From Favolaschia claudopus (lineage: Eukaryota; Basidiomycota; Agaricomycetes; Agaricales; Mycenaceae): DNA of 64,000 nt. The notes beneath the pieces were generated by a model. It saw nothing but the letters and a program-made list of their open reading frames with translations. It was not told the origin of the DNA and ran no database searches. This document shows positions 33,627-44,599 of this stretch, piece by piece (position 1 is the stretch's first letter; each line of letters starts with the position of its first letter). The position numbers were made by a program, and so were the translations under genes. The DNA lies in assembly GCA_037176885.1 (NCBI GenBank), contig JAWWNJ010000044.1, forward strand, positions 124,001 to 188,000, read 5' to 3'.

Positions 33627-35039
33627 GAATCTCAAGTGAGTGATTCATTGGGAAAAAAAAATCGGCTCTGACCTCCCTTCAGCACATCAAACGATTCTTC
33701 TTGAAACACTCCTTTGAATATTGGTCGTGTACGTTTTGTGCAGAGCCATGGCCACCAACACTTTCTGCGACGTTTATTCAGCCACATGATCTTCTGCCCT
33801 CCCTTACATCGAATCACGGCACCCAATATTGTACCTAGAACGATTTTGTCGCTATGATAGTCGTTCAAGTATACGAACAATGTCCTTACTTTTGACGGAG
33901 AAAGGTATGGATTTTAGCCCAATTCAGCTTACAGTGTGGTCTTCTTACGGGTGACGACTAAGACTATGAGCTAGAGTACCTTGAAGAGATGCCGGTGCTA
34001 AGGGGCGAGGAGCAAAGCTTTGTGAGCCTGGGATCAATTCATCATCAAGCTTCACAGCCACTCTCTGCGGCCCGACGAAAACGTTGCGGAAAAGGTTTTT
34101 ACACTCAGGCTCCTCAGCTTTTTACTTTGACTAGAAAGAAAGCTAGGTCTCAATCTTATTTTTTTCTTCACTTTGCACCAAAATCACATTTTTTACGGAT
34201 TTGATTAAAACTACAGATTGACCGCCATACGCGTCTTAGTATTAGATAGTGTACGTGTTCCATAGATAGAAATGCTGATACAAAACCAAGGCTGAGACAT
34301 TGTGGATACTACCGGGACGACGGGGAATGATGTCGGAGAAACCCGGATTCCATTACCTCCGACCTTAAATTTACAGTTGTAGATAGCGCCAACGAACGAG
34401 AGGGATAAGAGTATGGGGAACAAAATTTGATGGTAGACATTGATGGTGGACATGGACATGCAGGGGAAAACACGCAGGCAGAAACCTGAGGTTGAATCCG
34501 TGCACGTAGGAAGCTGTAGCCAAATGCTCTCAGAATTTTCCGTGAGGATTTTTCCGCTCGTGTATAACCCTGCAGGCTTGCTGCAGGCTGTATGCGTCGG
34601 CCGTCAATCATTTGTGAGCGTCACCCGGGTCACGGTGTGACATCTGGTTTCCTTCCCCCCACCATCCGTTCGAATAGTACCATTCGTCGCCCATTCGCTC
34701 ATCGAAATGACCACCAGGGAAACGGGTGGGGAGGCGGGGCAGCTGGAGCGCCAGAACTGTCAGAAAGACGGGCTTGTGGCAATTTCAATCGGTGAGTTTT
34801 TTTGTGTGTAATTTTCAAATTGTCATTTCTCCTTGGTCCTCTCTCGATGGTCCGTTGACGCATGTCGACGACTGCCACGTACGACACTTGCGTCTGACGC
34901 TTGCGACGCTATCTACCGACGACTCTGATGACTCCAACTACCGCCTCTGGAGCACCGTGTTCAGTGGCGCCATCTCTGGGAAATGCTACTGTTCCAGCAT
35001 AGTACATCGTTTCTCTGGTGCTCGATATGCTGCCCGCGG
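33627..35039. other. No firm gene
   Basis: Possible decayed remains of the nucleoplasmin-like gene's acidic linker occur near 33960. A plus-strand ATG at 34707 opens a short basic frame followed by a GTGAGT donor, with no convincing acceptor. CTGCAGG-type words become frequent from about 34560. Confidence 0.35.
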
Positions 35040-35702
35040 TGTGATTCGGCGTGGAATGGTCGTCTCTTTTGTACCAATCTCGTCTCTTCGCCAACCGCAA
35101 GGCTTTCCCTGCGTGAACTTGCGTGTAGGGTATCTGCTTGAGGTGTATGCCTGCAGGCTTTATTGTTCAGGTCGTCGTGGGCGGGTGAATCCCTGCACCC
35201 GAGATCCCATAGGCATCTGGCTGTGCATCTTACCTTGGCCGTTATAAGGTGTACCAGTTTCCCTGCACCCGTGACCCCACGGGCATTTGGATGCGCATTT
35301 TACCTGGACGATTTTAAGGTGTACCAGTTCTCCTGCAGCCATTCTCTTGCATGGGTTTGACTGCAGGAAATTCCGGCCAACTTTTGACTTGCAGGCATTG
35401 TCTTCGCGGAATGTTACCATCCCAAATTCAATGGTGATGTTGTTTCTCTGGCACTTGAGATCTTGTCTGCCCCGCAATTCGGCGTGGAGTGGTTGTCATT
35501 GTCTCCTCACCAGCTGCACATCTGTCTCTGTAGGATTTGTGTGTAGGGCTTTTGATTCAGTCATATGCCTGCAGGCTTTATTGCTCGGGCCCGCGTGTGC
35601 GGGTGAATTCCTGCACCCGTGACCCCATAAATGTTTGGCTGTACATTTTACCTTGATGGTTATGAGATGTACCAGTTTCCCTGTGGCCATTTTCTTGCAT
35701 GG
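35040..35702. repeat. Direct duplication, period about 420 bp, with a local ~85-bp repeat
   Basis: Segments near 35040-35260 and 35475-35700 match in the same orientation (for example GCCTGCAGGCTTTATTG at 35149 and 35567). Inside the first copy, a CTGCACCCG...GTACCAGTT block of about 80 bp is itself doubled (35190-35262 and 35264-35337). Confidence 0.65.
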
Positions 35703-37699
35703 CACAGGCCAATGTCTGTAGTATTCTCCCTGCTTGCAGATTCATCCTCCAATTTCGTCCTCATTTCTGGTATAAATGTGTATGAGATTCTGTCCGAGCT
35801 GACTGTACAGTGTAACGATAGAACTGTATGTCCACAATGTTATAATAAACAGTTTATCTGAAGGCTGAATGAACTAGTGAATTCCGCTGGATTGAAATTG
35901 GCTCCGACCGGGAAGCTGTACACACTTGGGACGGTTTGTGTTCGGGAAGTCAGGCATTTGCATTGTGGACTGCTAGTCTGATCAAAATGGGAAAGCACCA
36001 CAGAATCGAGAACGGGGTCACCAGAAGTCCAGAGATAGCAAGAGGCCGAACTAGTACTGTGCCTTCCAAAATGCGGGAAGTCAAATTTTCATTTTCCAAG
36101 TTGATTCTCGAGTCGATTGTGAGGTCAATTTCGAACGAATACTTATCTCACTCAGTCAATTCTCGAACTTGATTGTGCTTGTGCCAGGTAATAATGGTGG
36201 AGGAAGAGGAGGATCTAATTAACCGTATGGTCTCAAAGAGGAACAAGTGGTTTGCCGTACTAAGTAATACATGTTGATTTTCGAAGTCGATCTCCCAGAG
36301 TTGCGAATCTGGACTAGAAACAGGTGATCCGACTCCATTCTGCTCTGAAAATGGACCCATTTATTCATGTAGGTAATGTCAAGACTTGCTGAAATCTGAT
36401 AGAACTCTATCGGGCACAGCGACCAGACGGGCAAAATTTAAGTAACTCTGGTCTTTGTTCAGAGTGGTAATACAGACAAGACAGCATAGGTGGTTCGAGC
36501 AACTAAGTATGCGCCAAGAGGGATGCGTGAAAAGAGACAATGATTGAAGATACTGCAAACTTCTTAGGGCAAACCCGCAAGGTATCCAAACTTGCGAGTG
36601 TAGTTGATTTGGTTTGCTTCTGTACGGCCCGGGCTCGGTAACAGCAGTCTCATACTTAGACATCTCATCTAGCTTATGTAGACTGTCAACGAGAGTAAGA
36701 GCAAGCAAGTCAAATATATGTATTATGACAAGGATGAGAGTATCCACGCCACAGCACAAAGACTCTTCGACTTTCGGGTTGGTTCGATGAATGATTTCGA
36801 AATTCAGCTGGATATACTGTAGACATTTGGAAAGAGACTCGAGAGCCAGAGTGCCAGTGTACTTTGTGCGGCGCGGCGGATGTCCGATGAACAGCAAGTA
36901 TTTAAAGTATCTTGGATTATCGACCGATGATCAATGCAGCCGGCAAGTCTGCTGGTAAGATCCTGCAGGGTAGGGAGCGTAGTATTTTGGCTGCAGGTAG
37001 CAGCATCTTGGTGAAGACGTGCAGGGAAGTGGTTGCGGTGCTCTGGCTGCAGTTAACACATTACACTGTCAACAATTATGTGCAAGATTTTATCAGCAAG
37101 ACAGGCCAAAATTGTCATTGCTACGAGTTGCGCCTTGAGGGTATTGAGGAAGGAAGAGGATCGACGGACATTCCGTGCACTGAAAAACGTGCATGTCCAT
37201 CCGGGTGTCCACCGCCGCGGCGGTGGATATCTACCATCAATTGATCCCCATACCTTCAACTAATTGCAACGAACGGTAGTCGAACGGTCTAAGTTGGGAG
37301 AATCAAATTATCTGTCACGGTCCGTTGATTCTGTTAATCTGCCGGCACGCTCAGTTACTCCCCGTTCCTCAGCGGGACCGTGCCTTGTAATCTGCCTTCC
37401 TTCCTTCCGCTTGCCTTGCACCAAATCAAGTACTTCTTGATATATATTTCTATCTATTAGTACATGTTGTATACCGGTGTCAATCTGTAGTTTGGAAGAG
37501 CTTGAATATCCCCAGCCTGACAGCCCAAGCGTAGGGCAGTATCAGCGCGGATGATCGCACATCCGAGTCAGCCCGGCTCGAATATCACCAGAAATTCAGC
37601 GGCCGACGCCGATTGTGACGCGTGATCCCCGTCAGCTCGGATCCGGTTGAATCCGGCGGCTGCCAATTTCCTGATGTGGCCCTGCTTGGGTTTCGACCC
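35703..37699. other. No supportable gene
   Basis: A 172-codon minus-strand frame at 36379-36897 lacks an ATG and has no recognisable motif. CTGCAGG words continue to about 37030. Otherwise the stretch is featureless apart from the palindrome at 37208. Confidence 0.4.
37208..37227. repeat. Perfect 20-bp GC-rich palindrome
   Basis: TCCACCGCCGCGGCGGTGGA reads the same on both strands, with no spacer. Confidence 0.9.
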
Positions 37700-38620
37700 T
37701 TGAGTTTCTACCCTCCTCACCGCCTCTCATATTCCAGCGGGGTGCCTACAGTAGTGGTTCGCCGTTTGCTGACGTCCGGCCTTTTGGGTCAGGACGACGC
37801 GGGCTAAAGAAGGTGGTGGGTCGAGGCCGCGACGTTTTTTTTCCTATGCTAAGGTTTGGTCGCTTTTCGTTGTATATCCTTTTCGTGCCCTCCACCCGGC
37901 TCCTCTCACATCCCAGCGGGGTGCCTACAGTAGTGGTTCGCCGTTCGCGGACGTCCGGCCTTTGGGTCAGGACGACGCGGGCTGAAGAAGGAGGCGGGTT
38001 ATGGGTTTTTTTTTCCTTCCCTCCACACGCTATGGTTTGGTCGCTTTTTGTTGTGTATGCTGGGTGCCTACGGTAAGGTTTGGTCGCTTTTCGTTGTATA
38101 TCCTTTTCGTGCCCTCCCCCCGGCTCCTCTCACATCCCAGCGGGGTGCCTACAGTAGTGGTTCGCCGTTCGCGGACGTCCGGCCTTTGGGTCAGGACGAC
38201 GCGGGCTGAAGAAGGAGGCGGGTTATGGGTTTTTTTTTCCTTCCCTCCACACGCTATGGTTTGGTCGCTTTTTGTTGTGTATGCTGGGTGCCTACGGTAA
38301 GGTTTGGTCGCTTTTCGTTGTATATCCTTTTCGTGCCCTCCCCCCGGCTCCTCTCACATCCCAGCGGGGTGCCTACAGTAGTGGTTCGCCGTTCGCGGAC
38401 GTCCGGCCTTTGGGTCAGGACGACGCGGGCTGAAGAAGGAGGCGGGTTATGGGTTTTTTTTCCTTCCCTCCACACGCTATGGTTTGGTCGCTTTTTGTAT
38501 GCTGGGTGCCTACGGTAAGGTTTGGTCGCTTTTCGTTGTATATCCTTTTCGTGCCCTCCACCCGGCTCCTCTCACATCCCAGCGGGGTGCCTATAGTGTT
38601 GACACGCTCTGATGGCGGGA
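37700..38620. repeat. Tandem array, unit 224 bp
   Basis: The block CCAGCGGGGTGCCTACAG recurs at about 37734, 37913, 38137, 38361 and 38580. The central copies are exactly 224 bp apart and nearly identical. The first copy is diverged and shorter (~180 bp), and the last differs by a few bases. Poly-T and CCTTCCCTCC tracts lie within each unit. The long frames across it are repeat read-through: 224 is not a multiple of three. Confidence 0.85.
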
Positions 38621-39138
38621 GCAGGTTACTTATATATATCGTAAGCTTGTTGTCTTTTTCTTTGAGCGGTAAAAAAAGGTTCGTTTGACAAAAACAATCC
38701 AGTACTATATGTGAACTTGGTGAGCAAAATAGACAGGAGAGCAAATGACGGCGCCGACTCCTCCCGTCGCAAGCGCGCAATTGTGGCGAGTGACCTGGCG
38801 GTTCTGAATTGGCTGAATTTTCGGGATCCGAGACTGCTGAGAGGACAGAGTCTGGGATAGTGAAACCGCTAGTACCGCTCAAATTTCGTACATGGCAGCC
38901 GGTTGCGTAGAAGATCGTAGGTTGCTTCTGAATCCTGCATGACGAATCGGAAACTGAACTACATGGGCGAGTGCTTGGAATCGTTGGACCGAAATTGAAG
39001 TCGATACATATTATCGTACCTGCCTGGTGGAGTGCCCTTTTTGGCTTCCAAGTGCGACGGCGGGCCAATGTCCCCGAATTGGGAAGCCCTGGGGAAGAAT
39101 CTTGCGGGCCCGTCGATTTACTTAGAGTTTCCGTGCTC
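38621..39138. other. No supportable gene
   Basis: A minus-strand frame (to 39140) is open but begins inside the tandem array, lacks an ATG and shows no motif. Confidence 0.35.
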
Positions 39139-39390
39139 ACTGTGAGGACTTTCGGCGTACATTAAGGCGACAGACATATTCGATGACTTCGGCCTCAAAG
39201 GCATCATGCTGGAGTCGAATCTGCGAGGCGTCGCCGCGAATTTGGGTGGGGGCTGCCTTGAGCCGTTTACGAGCTATTTTTTTCAGGAATCTATCTAGTT
39301 AGAGGAGTATTCGAGGTCGAGAACTTGACGGCCGTACCTTCATGTCCCAGCTCACTCTGAGATTGGGCCGCTTCAAATACTAAAAACATG
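39139..39390 (-). pseudogene. Gene fragment of unknown family (basic/helical exon)
   Basis: On the minus strand, a short exon ending in a GTACGG donor (~39340) can be joined through an AACTAGATAG acceptor (~39297) to a lysine/arginine-rich helical stretch (RFLKKIARKRLKAA, then DASQIRLQHDAFEAEVIEYV) that runs to about 39160. The composition and the splice-like borders look coding, but I find no start, no stop context and no recognisable family. It is likely the remnant of a larger gene. Confidence 0.3.
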
Positions 39391-42300
39391 TGAGTGGAAC
39401 GAGCCAAGAGCGGAGACAGAGTCAAGATTAGAGGCGGTGTCTTGACTACACGAGCTGGGAACCGCGAGTTTCTAGAAATTATGTTTCAAGACGTGGTTGT
39501 GAGATCGAGCTCAACCGATGCCGCTTGGCTTGTGATGGGCGTACCGAATGAACAGAGGGTATGGGAAGAGACGCCAGGAAAGCACAGCTAGTTAAATCAC
39601 TGGATCGCTGAGTTGGCTGAATACTTGCCAGCGTATGAACATTGAAATATTAGGGGTTGATTAGGGAAAGTCAAACATGCTTTTTGAGAAACGATTCAGA
39701 AGGCGGTTTAGAATAGTCTAGAAGTTCCCGCGGGGCTTGTCCTGGAGGGTCGACTTATTATATAATCATTCAGTTTGGCAGGTTGTTCCCACGACCCTTC
39801 CTCGCCCTTTTTACCGCATGGTGGCTCATTTTTGCATAGTTTTGGTGGTAAGATGCATTCTAAACCATTTTTTTACACTCCCCGGAAGTCATACTTCTCA
39901 GGATTTCCTTAGGTAGTCAGAATACGACTCACCGTGAGGTTGGCCGGGTTTAGCCGCCGGCCAACGCACATACCACAACTCACCCATTTCGACAGCTCTC
40001 CACTTGCGTCAAGTTGTCAAAATGCTTCATTGAGAGGTCCTGTAAGGATGGCGTCCGAAATACGCGCAAAGACGCCCCGAAAAGTGTGTAAGTGAACCCG
40101 AGAATTTTGAGATTACATAATAAGCGGACCCTCCTGTCAATGCACCGTGGGAAGCGACAGACTAATATATAACAACCGCAAGTATGAGGACCTTTTGTTT
40201 CTATTGTCTGTTTATAAGAGACTAGGTTTAGAAGGCGATTCAAGTACGTGAATCGCGTGAATCGTCGAAGCGCCTCGAGAGGCGAAACAACATCTGAATC
40301 GCGATTCGAAACGCCTGATGCCCGCCAAACTACCCATCAAATCGTTTGGTGAATCGTTCTCAGCTCGAGTGCGGTAAAACCTGAAGCCAACTCAGAAGGA
40401 ATTCAAGGTTTTGAATCACTATCGGTCGACACAAATTTTACTCCTACTCATTGACAATGGACGAGTCTACGACATCCACTCCGTTATGCGTGCATCCAGC
40501 TCAATTTCAATGCTGCAACACTGCAACTCGCACACGGACCTAGGAATCGTCTACTCTCACTATATGTCTGGGTCTGAAGGACCAGGACCAGGGTCATGCT
40601 CATTGCTTCCCTGGTCGGCGCCCCTCACGCTCTGCTCCGAGTCTTTCTGCATAGCCGCTTAGTCATATCACACTGCCACATTGATGAATTCAGTGATAAT
40701 CCGGCTTTGGACGATTCGGGCAAACATCTTTGAGACACGCACCATCTGGCGCTACGTGGGGCCAAAACCTGGGTCTAATTGCAGCGCATTCCAACAGCGG
40801 AAACTCCCGCTTTGCGCTGTATTACCCTCGTCGGCATCCCCTACGAGATAATTCCTCGTCAGATCAACTTGTTCGTTGAATGTTCCCACCGTACTCTACT
40901 CGGTGCTTACACCGATGCCGGCCTTTTCTTCCGTGATTTACTCCCGCGCCGAGAGGTCTCCGCTCTCCTCGCGATGTACTGGAGGTCTTTTATTCGACGC
41001 CAATGCTGAGAATCGGACGGGATTTCTACTTGTCCCAACACTCCACTCCAATCCAACTGATTTAATTATGACTCATGCATGTGCGCCCACGGGGACTGCA
41101 GATTTGAAGACGGCGTAGTCGCCCTCGACAGTGCGGGGATTTTTTACCTCGAAGCTCCCGAGGGTTTTCAGCCGTTCATGTTGGCCGCGTCCACGAGACA
41201 CGGCAGAGGACTCTACGCCCGTCTACAAATCTCCGCCCCCCCTTGGTAGTGTATTGTGCTCTAAGGGCAAACAAAGGGATTTTTAGCTAGTATTAGTTAT
41301 TAGTCACCATGTCCTTAGTAAACTGGCTGTTCCAATTGTGGGACCGTGCCAGTATAATTTATCCTCCTCCTCCTCCTATCAAATCGTCCAGTGCATCGCC
41401 TCTGAATCAGCTTTGGAAAGTCGTGTTGGACTTCCCCTAATATGGTTAAAAACATGATTTGAAGGAATTGATTCGAGGCTGGATGCCGGCTGTAGTTGAA
41501 GAGCGCCACCTAGCGCCACGTCGTCCATGAAGAACAGGTTCAGACCCGTTACTTATTTATCGCCCTCCGGGCACCGCGTCTTAGTAGTTGGTTTACTTGT
41601 TGCGGTATAGAAATGCTGATACAAAAAAAAGGTTCAGACCCGTGATATCTTTCAAGTTACAGTATCGCGATCAATGAGACGGTTTTTGGATCAGGAGAAG
41701 TTGATACCGAACAAACGTGAACAAACTTCGCAACTCCATGATGATGTCGCGCGACGCACGCATACCTATCTAACAGCTATATGTAGAGCCAGCTGAATAG
41801 CGGTCTTAGAACACCAGCTTGGTATAGCATCGTCCACTGATCGACAAAGGCTGTTGCCGGGAAAGCGCACTTGAGATCTACAAAGGCGACATAGCCAGGC
41901 TCTCTCTCCCTTCTATTACTCATACTTTTTACTTATCGAAAAATAAAGCAATCGTTCTTCGTCTTTTTACTTGCCAGAGTCCATTCGGCGAATTACCTCC
42001 CTGACACCCATTCCTTGAATCCTTCCTGGTACCGGTACGACTTTGTTCTCCTGCGCCCATTCGACTGATTAGAGTGTTAGGCAACATTCGAGCCCAACAC
42101 GATATCTCCCGGGTAATCAGAATCGTCGCTAGTCATACATTCAGATTCTCGTTGAGATCGTGCGCGGCGTCCACGTTGACGGGTTTATCGTTAAGTAAGT
42201 TTTGACTATCCTATACTTTAAAAGAGGACGGCACAGCCTCAGTTCCAGGAAAGGGAACTCACCCCGTGACTTTCTGTCAAACCGTGAGATCTCCGCGGCG

Positions 42301-42604
42301 ACGCGCGCCAGCGAGCGGCAGTGCGGCGCCGTCGGCAAGCAATTCACTGCGGGGTTTGGGGCGGCAGCCCCGACGAGCTGTGTGACCGCCGTAGGCACGC
42401 CGCGAGCGCAGCGAGTGGCCCGTGCCGAAGGCAGGGAGCTAAAGCTCGTTGTCCTGACAACGTCCAGGTTATTGTGACTCGGTGTTGTGGCCGTAAGTCG
42501 CCGCGTCCGCGTGCTCAGTACGCTGACAATTTGTACTTGTTTAGTGCCCTTCTAAAACGCTTTAGATAAGGATGTGACCGCGTGACAGATATGTTGACTG
42601 GACT
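39391..42604. other. No firm gene; possible F-box/LRR remnants and microsatellite
   Basis: Plus-strand stretches at about 40450-40660 and 40779-41009 (LRCITLVGIPYEIIPRQINL) have the flavour of the leucine-rich part of F-box proteins but are broken by stops. A CCT microsatellite lies at 41362-41376. GAATCG words cluster at 40237-40355. No gene model is justified. Confidence 0.3.
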
Positions 42605-44152
42605 ATGGCCCTTACTCTCCTCCTTCTTCCTCTTGAATTACAGTTCATCATCGTGAAGTTTCTCGCCATAAGCAACGGTTGGCCATGGAGCAAAGACGGA
42701 CTCCCCAAAGTCTACACTCGACATGTTGCCGCGGTGTCTTTGGTTTGCAGACATCTGCGTCAGCTGTGTCTGCCTCTGTTGTTCTCCCACCTAAAAATTA
42801 GCCACACGGACCAACTCTACATGTTGTCAAATAAGTGCGAGATGGAACTCGAGTTTGCTTCTCGAATCCGGCGAGTACCAAGGACGCATGTGCATATCCT
42901 CACAACTTAACGTTCTCCACAGAAAGCTCAATCTCTCTTATCTCTACTCGCCAGTACAACGAGGCGATATTTTGCCCACCCTCCTACCTCTTTTACGGTC
43001 CTTAATCTGGCTAGACTTTCCTGTGAACAGAATCGATGCAACCCTGCTATCCATTTTCAACTCGCATCCCACACTGGTCACCGTCGCGATCTGTGACATA
43101 GACCTTGTAGCTCTCAAGAGACTATCGAAATTGACATCCCTATCACTTTCAAAACTTCGCGTTCGTTCCGCGTTGTCAACCATCTCGTTTGGGTTGCAAG
43201 ACCCCACGTATCGCTCTTTGGCCCGTCGTGGGCTTCGAATTGTTCATCTCAATGTGTTAGACGCATATCGCACCACCGGTGGCCCGGATACTTTCACTGT
43301 GTCGGGACTCGAAGAGCTCGAGATCAAATTGCATCGTCAGCGTACCTTCCCCATGGCTTGGCTCCCCACCTTCGTTCCCCGTCACGACAACCTCTGGCTC
43401 GTTACGTTCAATGCATCTGCGTCAACATGGATGTGCAATCCCGATGTACCCTTTGCATCACAGTTTATTGCGGCGCTAGATAGGGAATCTCCGAACCATA
43501 CCATCCATCTTGTCGCCTTTTCGATTTCCCGAACCGAGTGTTCTTCAGATCTGGAAAATTGGCCGGTTGTTCATGCAGAGTTTCAACTGACCGGAGGATC
43601 TTTTAACGCCGGATTTAGGTTGGGGAGTTCGCTGGCTCCTCACCTCTCGTCCCTGAAGATTCAAATGCCGACGCACACTAAACGACTTGTCAAATTTGTG
43701 AATTTCCAGATTGCCTCCACTGCCACTTGACCTAACCATTTTGACAGAACGATTTCATCGCTTCGATATCTCTCTTCCAGTCCTTGGAAAGATTGGAACT
43801 GCAATATCTGTACAAGAATCTTGTCCAGGAAAAGATCTCCTGGCCCATTCCCCCATTCCAAACTTCGAAGTGTATCATTGCCCACTTTACTTTGCGGTGG
43901 CTATCGAGGTGTTTGTTGGAGCGCCTCTCCTTCCTTCACTTCATCCGCATCATCGATAGAGGAGTTGATATCCTGCCCAACCGTCAGTACATACCTTGGG
44001 AGTTGGATGTTGTGTTCAAAGCGGGAAGCAACGGAGAGGTCGAAATTTGTCGACCTCCGGTACACCTTATGGCCGAGCAATATTCAGTGCCAGATTTGGA
44101 TGCACCATTGGATTATAGCCGAAGCCAAACTGAGGAGATCTATTGCGAGTAG
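42605..44152 (+). CDS. F-box/LRR-type protein, three exons
   Basis: Exons 42605-42870, 42923-43697 and 43748-44152 join in frame to give 481 residues. The N-terminus has the F-box-like pattern LPLELQFIIVKFLAI and then VAAVSLVCRHLRQLCLPLLF, typical of basidiomycete F-box proteins. The remainder is a series of leucine-rich segments (LLRSLIWLDF, LTSLSLSKLRV, SLERLELQYLYKNL). It would be a substrate adaptor of an SCF ubiquitin ligase; the target is unknown. The first intron only keeps the frame if it uses a GC donor (GCGAGT at 42871) with a CACAG acceptor, a rare but known class. The second is a 50-nt GTGAAT...GACAG intron. Confidence 0.7.
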
Positions 44153-44433
44153 GTTCATATTCTGGAACCATTGCAATCAATTGCTCAACGTCTGCTGCCC
44201 GTGTCTTTTCAGCATTTCTTCAGAGACCCCGTGATTTTATGTGTGAAGTCACGTCTTTGATGCTCAATTCAGTTTCAAGAAACTTAGGCTGAATGCTAAT
44301 TGCTACGCCTGTTTTGAAGTCCATGAAAGCGGAAGTTGCGAAGACGTGGCCGGAGGTGTGAGAACGGTATTAAACTTAAAGCAGGTCACATATGGATTGG
44401 CTGGTAGCTGAGAATTACTTATATTATCTGTTA

Positions 44434-44575
44434 CGGAAAAACTTACGGTTACGGATCCGAAAAAGCTTTTCGAATATTTCGGCTAACGGAAAACTATGAG
44501 CAATGTCGCATAAATGAAAACTTACCATTATGGATCCGGAAAAGCTTTTCGAATATTTCAGTAGATTTCGGTTAA
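44434..44575. repeat. Two direct copies of a ~70-bp block at the array's left edge
   Basis: Two blocks carry ACTTAC, then GGATCCG, AAAAGCTTTTCGAATATTTC and finally a CGG(C/T)TAAC-type end (first about 44438-44495, second about 44518-44578). The core CGAAAAGCTTTTCG-like stretch is palindromic. Confidence 0.65.
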
Positions 44576-44599
44576 CAGAATGACGAAGGTCACATCAGA

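Noticed and set aside
36379..36897. 172-codon minus-strand frame as a gene
   Set aside because: No ATG, no recognisable motif, composition like the surrounding non-coding DNA.
38415..39140. 241-codon minus-strand frame
   Set aside because: Starts without ATG and its 3' part is the 224-bp array.
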